Positions 46,001-52,354 of a stretch of DNA of 52,354 bases are shown piece after piece. The notes below the pieces were generated by a model. That model had not been told where the DNA came from. It worked only from the letters and a program-made list of their open reading frames with translations, and searched no databases. The position numbers and the translations under genes are program-made. This DNA is from Ferruginibacter sp. Its GTDB lineage: Bacteria; Bacteroidota; Bacteroidia; Chitinophagales; Chitinophagaceae. The stretch is from positions 1 to 52,354 of the forward strand of contig JACMLJ010000015.1 of the NCBI GenBank assembly GCA_014379625.1, written 5' to 3'. Positions within the stretch are counted from its first letter, which is position 1, and the number at the start of each line of letters is the position of its first letter.

Positions 46001-47098
46001 CGAACACGCTACCTGTGGCTGGAGTTTGACCGTAAACCCAACGATGACAATGACGATCTGTTTGCACGGGTGCTGGCTTATGCCCCGGATCAGCTCATCA
46101 GTAACAATGATCCTTCACTATTGGAAGTGCCGGAAGAAAGCCCCCTCACCCTTGACCCGGAATACATCAGGGTAATTACACCAGCCAGTGGCCGCGAACA
46201 CCTGGGCCTGAACGCCATGCAGAAAATGGAAAAATCAACTGAAGAACTCAGGCATTATTACCTGCTGCCCTTGCCGCCCGGCCTGCACCACGAAAGCCCC
46301 GAACTATTTGGCTTCTTCACGTATGAATTTCGTTTTGGACATAGCGACCGGCTCTGGAGTACCGCCCAGGGCCGCTTTGGCCGTCCCTTGCGGATGGCGG
46401 GATTACAACATCCTGCACCCAACCTGTTGCCGTTGGTGAACCGGGATGAAGTAAAAATTCTGGTGTCTGCTCCATTTGCGAAAGCGCTTTTCAATGGTAA
46501 AAATGTAACCAGCACGCCGCCCCGTACCAATATCTGGTGCCTGTTGTATGCCCAGGTAAAACAGGCCGATGGATTAGACTACCGCAACATATTGCTGGAT
46601 GAAAGAAGGCTGACCCAGAAATCACCCACCCGTCACCGTAAAATATTTGCCGAAAAAATTGCCAAAGCCGGAAATGACCAGGCGCTGATCTTACAGTTAA
46701 AGCAGGAGATGGTTCAAACCATTACCTGGGAAAATGAAGCAACCTGGCAGGCTTATGGCGGATGGGAAAATAAGGAAGTGGCGGAACTGTTGTACCTCTA
46801 TGGCCTGCCCGGCGATTCGCCGTTGAGTGTATTGTGCGTGGAAGTATTTGGGCAAATTACCAATATTGCTGAACACATCAACGATATACACCAAAAGAAA
46901 GAAGAACTGATAGAAAGTATTGCCATAAATTACGATCAGTTCCTGGCTGAAGGCATGCGCCAGGAAACTTATAAAAAATTAGATACGCAGTTTCCTGTTA
47001 AACCGCCAACTGATCCACTGAACACGCAGCTGGGTTTCCATCGGATTTTACGCACGTCTCCGCTTACGGAAGTTCCGTTTGTATGTTGTACAGATTGA
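43028..47098 (+). CDS. Giant protein of unknown function, 1356 residues (giant pair, second gene)
   Basis: I do not recognise a family. The N-terminus MALDKSRFTLLAFPQSVD is not a signal peptide; a conserved-looking start is followed by LSVNLVFLPRNISPLDDVLLGGGG. The sequence has soluble character throughout, with beta-rich stretches (FTIKVVNNP, YEFRIRMRDMSGGGPASN, VKVQVKVEVETLKM, REHFITLYTTYRVFDS) and a helical end (TWENEATWQAYGGWENKEVAELLYLYG, INDIHQKKEELIESIAINYDQFLAEGM). No T9SS tail, Walker motif or zinc motif was seen. Two hand-counted 60-base rows are 57-58% G+C, against 38% for one row of the TPR gene, so composition differs. It follows the first giant gene and the repeat arrays; the two probably act together. 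Confidence 0.85.
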   Translation: MALDKSRFTLLAFPQSVDAAGKLSVNLVFLPRNISPLDDVLLGGGGTAPAFAGVQPQFTIKVVNNPNEFPGKIPAVPNEVARPMDPFVYSLQIAEIYKKLKDAKQEDGITPKYFDIDESRSADRPSGLTHTAANAMPKKLALRKYLPLSYRHSFNFTAPRIPNAVTDDSYHCAVRDEKPDPAFKASDGKVSWGKVYAHLMRQPQLAKAAGLIYSTAVQLDPGDLEQGGWIYADILAGDYSAEQAASEPLGNDAFIKKYAAKIPPLKAGEPRTLFGAVMFPVMKTGQNPEGIFDELFIEAARYSDGFAGLVHSFQPKSHNLLNENADGFHPQKEMGIRLGWDDEQLLVWYLRQMAVDDTLGTKRLDAPLGVTGYNIDVRPFGEPAWESLTGVTSNGEMMLEDINTGSYTGELPYQVYPTKLAGNYWLPMYFANWNDQCMVLPDKRAADIYANSGEKNLPASLSDAYLAPAYATKLKYGNQYEFRIRMRDMSGGGPASNTEPEKAIPGLISKTHFKRYVAPHALLLRHGNDELKPNTDDANFTVNTLKIQRPLLGYPAVLYTGRYSEADALTRLQQNRDDNFARQAANLPIDGFGIADMDVVKVQVKVEVETLKMDNLASDDGREHFITLYTTYRVFDSNNPDELLEIPITWKDMPILNLGDTTEPFDNVTDNDTIAQTAGTILLPTARDIRITLRAACEGTADYWGNFSDTDPALDARLGKINVLSLRKESEVETGLFTGTEDPQFIQGIYLQPDPLRPKLNPLFFKTLNGNTTAELIPDIVQRLSKQLDVEGKELTLTAPLGERIVFWCSNLVRHTMAPDSSSITFSGSNELSGHWLVCTTIFINRDWTWDSLDSLSFVLDRQRKQGREAGDIADKAWQTLGSLDLQRIASFQAIQKGKDGKIHREYTKIILIDVVDGKPPVGQLPDTSQVKYRITPQFKKDQNPDAGLPEETPVLTIPATANPTQMPQLVGAGIALSPYLRNKQYSSTEARTRYLWLEFDRKPNDDNDDLFARVLAYAPDQLISNNDPSLLEVPEESPLTLDPEYIRVITPASGREHLGLNAMQKMEKSTEELRHYYLLPLPPGLHHESPELFGFFTYEFRFGHSDRLWSTAQGRFGRPLRMAGLQHPAPNLLPLVNRDEVKILVSAPFAKALFNGKNVTSTPPRTNIWCLLYAQVKQADGLDYRNILLDERRLTQKSPTRHRKIFAEKIAKAGNDQALILQLKQEMVQTITWENEATWQAYGGWENKEVAELLYLYGLPGDSPLSVLCVEVFGQITNIAEHINDIHQKKEELIESIAINYDQFLAEGMRQETYKKLDTQFPVKPPTDPLNTQLGFHRILRTSPLTEVPFVCCTD

Positions 47099-47116
47099 TA
47101 TCAAATTAACATAAAG

Positions 47117-47158
47117 GGTCTCTGCGAAGTAACTGATCATTCAAACTTTGCGGAGACC
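47117..47158 (+). terminator. Imperfect long hairpin after second giant gene
   Basis: GGTCTCTGCGAAGT (47117-47130) pairs with ACTTTGCGGAGACC (47145-47158) with 12 of 14 standard pairs, 14-base loop. It lies 19 bases past the stop codon, but only a weak T-run follows, so termination is uncertain; it may instead be a dispersed palindrome. Confidence 0.4.
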
Positions 47159-47274
47159 GCTGTGTTTATTACAAACCATTGAATACAATTGCTTTCGATG
47201 GCAAAAAAGATTTAATTCATGACTATGGAATGTCCGAAAATGCTTATCTCACTGTTCTGGCGCAAGGCGGAATA

Positions 47275-48333
47275 TTAGTAAGGTAGTATCCTCATCTGGT
47301 CCATATTAACGGGTAGAATCTTTCCTTTGCTGATATCTATCAACCCTTCCATCTTAAAGTCGCCAATCGTCCTGTTTAGTGATTCCGTTGCCGTTCCAAT
47401 ATACTGGGCGATTTCTTCCCTTGAAATCTCTAAAGGTTTTGTTGGGTCGGTTGCCTGGAATTTATCCACTATTTCAACAAGGGCTTTTGCTACCCTTTTT
47501 CTTAATGAGCTATAGGCAAGGTTTAATAAGCGTTCTTCTTTTTCTTTTATATTTTTTGCAATGATGTGGATGAACTTAGCGGCTATGATGATGTCGCTAT
47601 GGATCATTTTTATAAAATCATCTTTTGGTATTTGTACTAATTCCGAATGCTCCATTATAATTGCCCGCTCTTCATAATTTCCATCTTCAATTAAAGCGGT
47701 ATAGCCAATAAAATCGCCATCGCTGTATAAGTTGGTGATATACTCTTTTCCATCTTCATGGTTTTTAAAACACTTTACTTTGCCTTTTACCAGGTAATAT
47801 AAAAAGCGTGGGCGCTTGCCTTCCTGGAAAAGAACCGTTCTTTTTTCGTAGCTGTTTAACTCATATTCTTCAGTTAGTTTTTCTACCTTATCTAATCCGT
47901 TTACATCTTTTATAAATTGTGCGAGCCCTGTAACAGTTGAAGGGTATTTGTGTTCAAGCACTTCCGCTTTCTTTAACCGCGTTTCCACTGCGCTTAATAA
48001 CTCACTGTCATCAAAAGGCTTTGTAATATAATCGTCGGCGCCCATTTCCATCCCTTTTCTAAAATCACTTCTTTCCGATTTAGCAGTAAGAAAAATAAAT
48101 GGGACAGCGGCTGTATCCGGATTCTTTCTGATCAGGTGGAGCACACCATAACCATCCAGTTCTGGCATCATTATATCGCAGATAATTAGATCAGGTTTCT
48201 CCTTTAACGCAGCATCAACTCCCTTTCTGCCATTTTTTGCAGTAAGCGCTCTAAACCCTGCCAGTTCCAGAATTTCGGCGGTGTTTTCACGTATGTCATT
48301 ATTATCTTCAATTACCAGTATTGTCTTGCTCAT
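47275..48333 (-). CDS. Response regulator with CRP/FNR-type output domain
   Basis: A 352-residue fusion. The receiver domain is first (about 4-120): acidic pocket ED at 9-10, phosphorylation site Asp53 in IICDIMMPELDG, then FLTAKSE and DYITKPFDD. A cyclic-nucleotide-binding-like beta domain follows (about 155-270; KRTVLFQEGKRPRFLYYLVKGKVKCFKNHEDGKEYITNLYSDGDFIG), and a CRP-type helix-turn-helix ends the protein (about 290-345; REEIAQYIGTATESLNRTIGDF). Start at 48333 (MSKTILVIED) was chosen as the receiver start; the first 16 codons of the open frame overlap the kinase gene and look unrelated. The kinase stop overlaps this start by 26 bases. No Cys cluster for an FNR iron-sulfur centre. Phosphorylation probably controls DNA binding. 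Confidence 0.92.
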   Translation of the reverse strand: MSKTILVIEDNNDIRENTAEILELAGFRALTAKNGRKGVDAALKEKPDLIICDIMMPELDGYGVLHLIRKNPDTAAVPFIFLTAKSERSDFRKGMEMGADDYITKPFDDSELLSAVETRLKKAEVLEHKYPSTVTGLAQFIKDVNGLDKVEKLTEEYELNSYEKRTVLFQEGKRPRFLYYLVKGKVKCFKNHEDGKEYITNLYSDGDFIGYTALIEDGNYEERAIIMEHSELVQIPKDDFIKMIHSDIIIAAKFIHIIAKNIKEKEERLLNLAYSSLRKRVAKALVEIVDKFQATDPTKPLEISREEIAQYIGTATESLNRTIGDFKMEGLIDISKGKILPVNMDQMRILPY

Positions 48334-49936
48334 GTTGCTCTGAATTTGTGGGAATGGAGATGGTAAAGGTAGTTCCTTCATTCAGCCTGCTTTTTAGAGC
48401 AATTGAACCTCCCATTAATACTAAATAACGTTTAACTATATGAAGGCCTAAGCCGCTACCCTGTATGTTGATAACATTGGAGCCGCGAAAGAAGCTTGAA
48501 AATAAATGTTCCTGGTCTGCCGCGGAAATACCTAAGCCCTGGTCTGTTATTTTTATTGTAACTATCCCATCAGCTTCATTGCTCTCTATTATTATACTGG
48601 TATCCGGTTCAGAAAATTTTATAGCGTTGGATATTAAATTAAGCAACACATTTTTTAAAAGTTTCTTATCGGAATTAATGATAAATTCTCCCTGGTGATT
48701 ATGAAGTATCCTTTGACCATCTTTCAGCAATCCTTTTATATCTTCCGTTGTTTCCTCAATAAAAAAATTAAGCTCAAACGGCGAATTCAGCGTGCTTACT
48801 TTCCCTTCATCCAGTTTACCCAATGATAAAAAATCTTCCAGTATGTCATTCAGGTGTTTCACCGTTCCTTTAATACGTTCAATATGTTTATTACGCTTAT
48901 CCTGGTCATCTTCCTTTACATACTTCGACAACAGTGATGCAGAGGAAAGTACGGTACTTAAAGGGGTTCTGAATTCATGTGATGCCATTGAAACAAAGCG
49001 GCTTTTTATTTCACTAAGCTGTCGTTCCTTATCCAGGGCTTCGCTCAATTCCTGCTGCGATTGTTCTAACTTTTCCAGTGCCGCTTTTAATATTAACGTT
49101 CTTTCTTCCACCTTCATTTCAAGTTCGGCATTCAGGTCCTTTATTTCATTGCTTACCTGTTCTAATTGTTGCTGTTGCTGGTGCAAGCTTTCCTCTATTT
49201 GCTTGCGCTGCGTGATATCAACAATAAAAGCAATCACATACCGGTGGTCGCCTTTATAATAGTAACTCAGGCTTACTTCAACCGGAAAATTATCTCCTGA
49301 TTTTTTTTGTGCGTAAAGGTCTCTTCCCGATCCCATTGACCGGTTTTGAAGATTCTCATAAAACTCATTGCGTATCATTACGTGTTTGCTTCTTACGCCC
49401 GGTGGCAGGAGGATATCAATCGGTTGGCTGATCATATCTCTTTCCGGGTAACCAAACATTTTTTCCGCGGCGGCGTTGGCTAAAATAATCTTACCACCCT
49501 GGTCGGTAAGCACAATACCTTCTGTTGCATTTTCAAACAAAGCCGTCATATGCGACTTTTCGAAATTCAGTTGATTGTTCAGGCGCTGCATATACAGCAC
49601 GATCGCTGAGGTAAGCAATACCAGGAAAATGATAAACAAATGCTGTGTAAAATGTATTCCGCTAAGCCAGTAAAATAACAGCGTAATGAGGATACTTACC
49701 GCGGCGGCTATTAAGGTTGACTTTGAATTTTCTACAAAAACGGATAAAAAGATGACTACCAGCAACCCGGCTAAAGTAACGGGATAGTCGTGCATTGCAT
49801 AAGAAAAAGCAAGCGTGATAACAAAGGCTATCAAAGCATAAATGGAGGCTTGTTTGTGTGTTAAATGTAAAGCCTGGCCGCCCTCCCAAAGCGGGTTCCC
49901 TGAAATATTTACATTATGTGTACCTGCTTTTATCAT
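48308..49936 (-). CDS. Membrane PAS sensor histidine kinase
   Basis: A 542-residue kinase. Four hydrophobic helices lie in residues 30-116 (SIYALIAFVITLAFSYAM, YPVTLAGLLVVIFLSVFV, TLIAAAVSILITLLFYW, LFIIFLVLLTSAIVLYM). A PAS domain follows (about 128-245; NATEGIVLTDQGGKIILANAAAEKMFGYPERDM, and FixL-like GSGRDLYAQKKSGDNFPVEVSLS). A Gln/Glu-rich coiled coil spans about 246-318. The phosphoaccepting His320 is in SHEFRTPLS; the ATPase domain (NLISNAIKFSEPDTSI, DQGLGISAADQEHLF, GSGLGLHIVKRYL) is complete. It is the upstream half of an overlapping kinase/regulator pair. The PAS type resembles oxygen-sensor FixL, but the haem-binding His is not evident, so the ligand is unknown. Confidence 0.94.
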   Translation of the reverse strand: MIKAGTHNVNISGNPLWEGGQALHLTHKQASIYALIAFVITLAFSYAMHDYPVTLAGLLVVIFLSVFVENSKSTLIAAAVSILITLLFYWLSGIHFTQHLFIIFLVLLTSAIVLYMQRLNNQLNFEKSHMTALFENATEGIVLTDQGGKIILANAAAEKMFGYPERDMISQPIDILLPPGVRSKHVMIRNEFYENLQNRSMGSGRDLYAQKKSGDNFPVEVSLSYYYKGDHRYVIAFIVDITQRKQIEESLHQQQQQLEQVSNEIKDLNAELEMKVEERTLILKAALEKLEQSQQELSEALDKERQLSEIKSRFVSMASHEFRTPLSTVLSSASLLSKYVKEDDQDKRNKHIERIKGTVKHLNDILEDFLSLGKLDEGKVSTLNSPFELNFFIEETTEDIKGLLKDGQRILHNHQGEFIINSDKKLLKNVLLNLISNAIKFSEPDTSIIIESNEADGIVTIKITDQGLGISAADQEHLFSSFFRGSNVINIQGSGLGLHIVKRYLVLMGGSIALKSRLNEGTTFTISIPTNSEQHEQDNTGN

Positions 49937-50033
49937 TTGAATACTTTAACGGCCCCTGCTCCCTATTCGGGTTCTCAGGTGCTTTGGAATTTAGATAGTT
50001 GCTTTGTCATTTGAAGTCTTTAAGACCCCTGCG
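49933..50033. repeat. Direct repeat pair, about 27 bases, 74-base period
   Basis: TCATTTGAATACTTTAACGG plus CCCCTGC at 49933-49959 and TCATTTGAAGTCTTTAAGA plus CCCCTGC at 50007-50032 align with few differences and one gap. The first overlaps the kinase start codon region. The second copy is part of a hairpin ACCCCTGC-GTTA-GCGGGGT that may end the YceI-like transcript on the minus strand. Confidence 0.6.
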
Positions 50034-50056
50034 TTAGCGGGGTTTAGGGAGGCTTT

Positions 50057-50689
50057 TTATTCGACCGGATCCAGCAACAGGTTAAAGTCAACATTAAAAT
50101 TGTCTTTCACCTTTATTAATCCTGCGAATTTTTTGGGAGGTACTAATTTAAAATCTGCAAAGCTAAAATTCCGGTTGCCATTTAGTTGAATCAATGAAGA
50201 TCCGGTTTTTACAAAAGTATAGCATACTTCAAATCTCCGGTGAATGCCTGCGAGTTCTATTTCTACCCATCCCCTTAAAAAATCTTTGTTGCTGCGAATT
50301 ACCGGTGTGCGTTCCAGTGAAATAAAACGAATCACCAGTTTAGGATATTCATCCGCTTTAAGCGTTTTGCGAAGGTCGCCGGTAAGCATTTTATTGTGAC
50401 AGTCAAATTTTGCAATATCAACCTTTAAATCGCCATTTAGCGTAACTAATTTGTTTACCCCATTTTCTTCTGAGCAATAGATCGTATCCCGCTGGTAATA
50501 TCCGGCTATATCACAGCCAAAGCTATTTATGTTGGTGGATCCCTGTATCCGGATGGTGCTGGTTTTTTGAATGGCCCACTTAATCAATTTTTTTTTGGGT
50601 GGATCGTCCCCGCGATCTGGGAATTGAGCCGTAAAACCAAGTATTGGCAAAATTAGCAACCACAATAAATATGAAATGGAATTAAGCAT
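50057..50689 (-). CDS. YceI-like exported protein
   Basis: A 210-residue exported protein when started at 50689 (MLNSISYLLWLLILPILGFTAQ), which gives a clean signal peptide ending FTAQ. The open frame extends 27 codons further upstream but those residues look unconserved. The mature part resembles the lipocalin-like YceI fold: STIRIQGSTNINSFGCDI, GDLKVDIAKFDCHNKMLTGDLRKTLKADEYPKLVIRFISL, VEIELAGIHRRFEVCY, NRNFSFADFKLVPPKKFAGLIKVKDNFNVDFNLLL. YceI proteins bind isoprenoid or lipid ligands in the periplasm; here the match is partial, so treat it as YceI-like. It lies upstream of the histidine kinase on the same strand, 120 bases apart. Confidence 0.78.
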   Translation of the reverse strand: MLNSISYLLWLLILPILGFTAQFPDRGDDPPKKKLIKWAIQKTSTIRIQGSTNINSFGCDIAGYYQRDTIYCSEENGVNKLVTLNGDLKVDIAKFDCHNKMLTGDLRKTLKADEYPKLVIRFISLERTPVIRSNKDFLRGWVEIELAGIHRRFEVCYTFVKTGSSLIQLNGNRNFSFADFKLVPPKKFAGLIKVKDNFNVDFNLLLDPVE

Positions 50690-50770
50690 AACCGGTAAAT
50701 TAATTGTATATGGATGTTCGGTATAATACCGTTTAAAATAACGATTATCAAAGCTATTGTAGTTAGGCAC

Positions 50771-51178
50771 GGTTTATTATGATGCAGGATGAATTGCAAA
50801 CTGATTGTTGTCATGTATACCCGCATCCTTTAGAGGGAGTTATTTGAGGACCTGTGTGCGGGCCGGTTGCATACTGGTAAGTAATGCACGGAGTTAATTC
50901 ATCAGAATCCCCTCCCTGTGCGTGAGACACCCAATGTCATTTCTGGCAATTCAATTGCACCGTTAAAGGCGGTGAAAGGGAATTGTTATTTTCCATTTTG
51001 GCTATAGCCATATTTTTTATAGCCAATCTTTATCCCCGTCCTAAAGGGCGGGGCAATTAAAATCCTCCAATAAAAAATAAAAATCCCGATAGCTTTTTGC
51101 TATCGGGACTTTTGAATAAAAGTATTGGATCTATTTTGTACTACATTGGTATTACAAAGAAATTCACAGGATGGATGA
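50771..51178. other. 408-base intergenic region with three inverted repeats
   Basis: No gene or RNA was recognised. It holds GGCTATA/TATAGCC (51000-51025), CCCCGTCC/GGGCGGGG (51034-51053, 8 pairs including one T-G) and the terminator of the porin-like gene at 51084-51108. The stretch 50820-50930 is mixed-composition sequence that I could not interpret on either strand. Confidence 0.6.
51084..51108 (-). terminator. Terminator of the porin-like gene
   Basis: Perfect 10-bp stem TCCCGATAGC / GCTATCGGGA with a 5-base loop. On the minus strand it is followed by TTTTTATTTTTTATT, as expected of an intrinsic terminator 71 bases after the stop codon of the porin-like gene. Confidence 0.9.
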
Positions 51179-52354
51179 TTAGAAACCTACTACTGCTTCA
51201 ATTACAAATCCTTTAAACTTGCCACCGCTACGATAATCAGAAGTTAAAAAGTCTTTATAATTCTGAATTACATATTCACCTTTCATTAAAACATTTTTGG
51301 TAACGAACCAGCCTGCGGCTAATGCTGTACGGTCAACTTTTACATCAGTTGTTGCAACTGCTATCTGTCCCTTAACGGTATTGTACCGTGCACCTACAAA
51401 AAGGTTTTCTGCTTTACCAAACCTGTAGACTGCTTCGCCTGCTAATTGGGTAAAGTCCCTGCTTACAAGTTCGGCTTTTGTTCTGCCCTTTGCAGTTTCA
51501 TACGTGCCAAATAATTCTAAACCTTTTACTTTCAAAAATCCGTTTAACATGATGGCATCTACTTTCCCCTTAAAATTAGCCTGGTTAAGCCGGCCAGAAA
51601 AAGCGATCGCATCACCCGCAGGTTTAGTTGCACCTAAAGGATATTTTTCCATTACATTCTGATAGTTTGAACCGGTACGGTCACCACTAAATAAAGTTAG
51701 GCCGCTTCCAGCATTACTACCATTATGGTAATAGCTTCCTGATACGCGGACCCTGACGTTGTCAGTAACTTGTTTATCTATTCCACCTTTCAAATAAATA
51801 GAAGGGGACCTCTTTATATTGTCATCTATTACGCTGCCATCTGTAGCGTATGTTTTATAAGTAGAGTCAACATTTCCTTTGATCATACCATTGGTAAGAC
51901 CTAATACCCCAAAGAAGCCATTTTTCTGCAATATTACTTCACCACCGATCTCTGTAGCAAAATCATCCACAATCAAGTTGTCCATAAACGGGTTATACAG
52001 TGATTGCCCACCATCAGAACGACGTAAATGGGCATCGCCATAGTTGATCTCCATATGGCCTACTTTGATGGTTGCTACTTCCATCAGTTTGGTCCAGAAT
52101 TCACCTTTAAAAGGAAGCTTGTCAAATTGAATATATCCACCTTTTACCCATGTTTCATTGTGGTGACGGGAAGATAAATAAGTAGTAAGGTTCAAATGGA
52201 TACCATCAGCCAATTGAAGATCCATAAACAGATTAGCCTGCGCTGTCATAAAACCAGATTGAAGCGGATATAACCTGTTTGATGTTTTATTATTTAAAGC
52301 AGTTTTGTTTTCATGCTTCAGGTTTTGAAACTGTTGTGTAAAACCAGCACCAAA
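51179..52354 (-). CDS. Outer-membrane porin-like beta-barrel protein, 5' end outside window
   Basis: The visible 391 codons are open from the right edge without interruption. A start at 52249 (MTAQANLFMD) would be mistaken: upstream codons read FGAGFTQQFQNLKHENK and NRLYPLQSGF, clear barrel sequence, so the gene begins beyond the window. The protein is a beta-barrel with alternating strands and loops: GIHLNLTTYLSSRHHNETWVKGGYIQFD, EVATIKVGHMEINYGDAHLRRSD, LYNPFMDNLIVDDFATEIGGEVIL, NVRVRVSGSYYHNGS, GLELFGTYETAKG, ALAAGWFVTKNVLMKGEYVIQNY, and ends VIEAVVGF with terminal Phe, the usual outer-membrane sorting cue. Family and substrate are not identified; a porin or nutrient channel is the likely role. 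A strong terminator follows. Confidence 0.8.
   Translation of the reverse strand, partial: FGAGFTQQFQNLKHENKTALNNKTSNRLYPLQSGFMTAQANLFMDLQLADGIHLNLTTYLSSRHHNETWVKGGYIQFDKLPFKGEFWTKLMEVATIKVGHMEINYGDAHLRRSDGGQSLYNPFMDNLIVDDFATEIGGEVILQKNGFFGVLGLTNGMIKGNVDSTYKTYATDGSVIDDNIKRSPSIYLKGGIDKQVTDNVRVRVSGSYYHNGSNAGSGLTLFSGDRTGSNYQNVMEKYPLGATKPAGDAIAFSGRLNQANFKGKVDAIMLNGFLKVKGLELFGTYETAKGRTKAELVSRDFTQLAGEAVYRFGKAENLFVGARYNTVKGQIAVATTDVKVDRTALAAGWFVTKNVLMKGEYVIQNYKDFLTSDYRSGGKFKGFVIEAVVGF

Noticed and set aside
50820..50930. Possible structured RNA in the spacer before the porin terminator
   Set aside because: No known RNA motif or consistent stem pattern could be recognised by eye.

Overview
The window reads as chromosomal DNA from a member of the Bacteroidota, most likely family Chitinophagaceae. 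Evidence: two secreted proteases with type IX secretion (T9SS) C-terminal sorting domains, TonB-dependent and SusC-era style beta-barrels, a prs-rplY(Ctc-type) pair, HU/CCDC81-type proteins, no Shine-Dalgarno-like leaders, and several copies of the Bacteroidota promoter signature TTG-N(18-20)-TAnnTTTG. The family-level placement is inference. There is no phage, plasmid, CRISPR or intact insertion sequence. Most genes are housekeeping or envelope functions.

Layout. 1-5.3 kb: the 5'-truncated remnant of a thiol-activated (cholesterol-dependent) cytolysin gene running off the left edge, then a 1537-residue thermolysin-type protease with propeller repeats and a T9SS tail; degenerate copies of one short repeat lie on either side of the protease gene. 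5.3-10.5 kb: radC divergent from prs, rplY, yidC and a secreted DUF4412-like protein. 10.7-13.2 kb: a TonB-dependent receptor behind a clear TPP riboswitch, so probably an outer-membrane thiamine(-precursor) importer. 13.2-18.1 kb: two tandem DUF2807 adhesin-like proteins, a lipoprotein that looks like an esterase remnant, the initiator tRNA-fMet, era, der and a small lipoprotein. 18.1-25.3 kb: ECF sigma/anti-sigma pair, a dihydrolipoamide acyltransferase, cinA, a Uma2-type protein, a PBP4-type carboxypeptidase, an acyl-CoA thioesterase and a DoxX protein. 25.5-36.8 kb: a TPR / beta-barrel / HU-domain cluster, glutaminyl cyclotransferase, an M43 protease with T9SS tail, DUF4197, NAD(P)HX repair enzyme and a small outer-membrane protein. 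37.3-47.1 kb: two giant collinear genes (1785 and 1356 residues) that I cannot assign to any family, separated by 376 bases containing two heptanucleotide repeat arrays. 47.3-52.4 kb: a histidine kinase overlapping a response regulator-CRP fusion, a YceI-like protein and a porin-like protein cut by the right edge.

Themes. (1) All twelve proteins with a clear signal peptidase I signal have Gln just after the predicted cleavage site, and the window also encodes a glutaminyl cyclotransferase, the enzyme expected to cap those ends as pyroglutamate. (2) Seven-base-period repeats recur in spacers. (3) The giant gene pair is the strongest candidate for an undescribed system: two very large, apparently cytoplasmic proteins without recognisable domains, in a G+C-richer block with a repeat array ending three bases before the second start codon.
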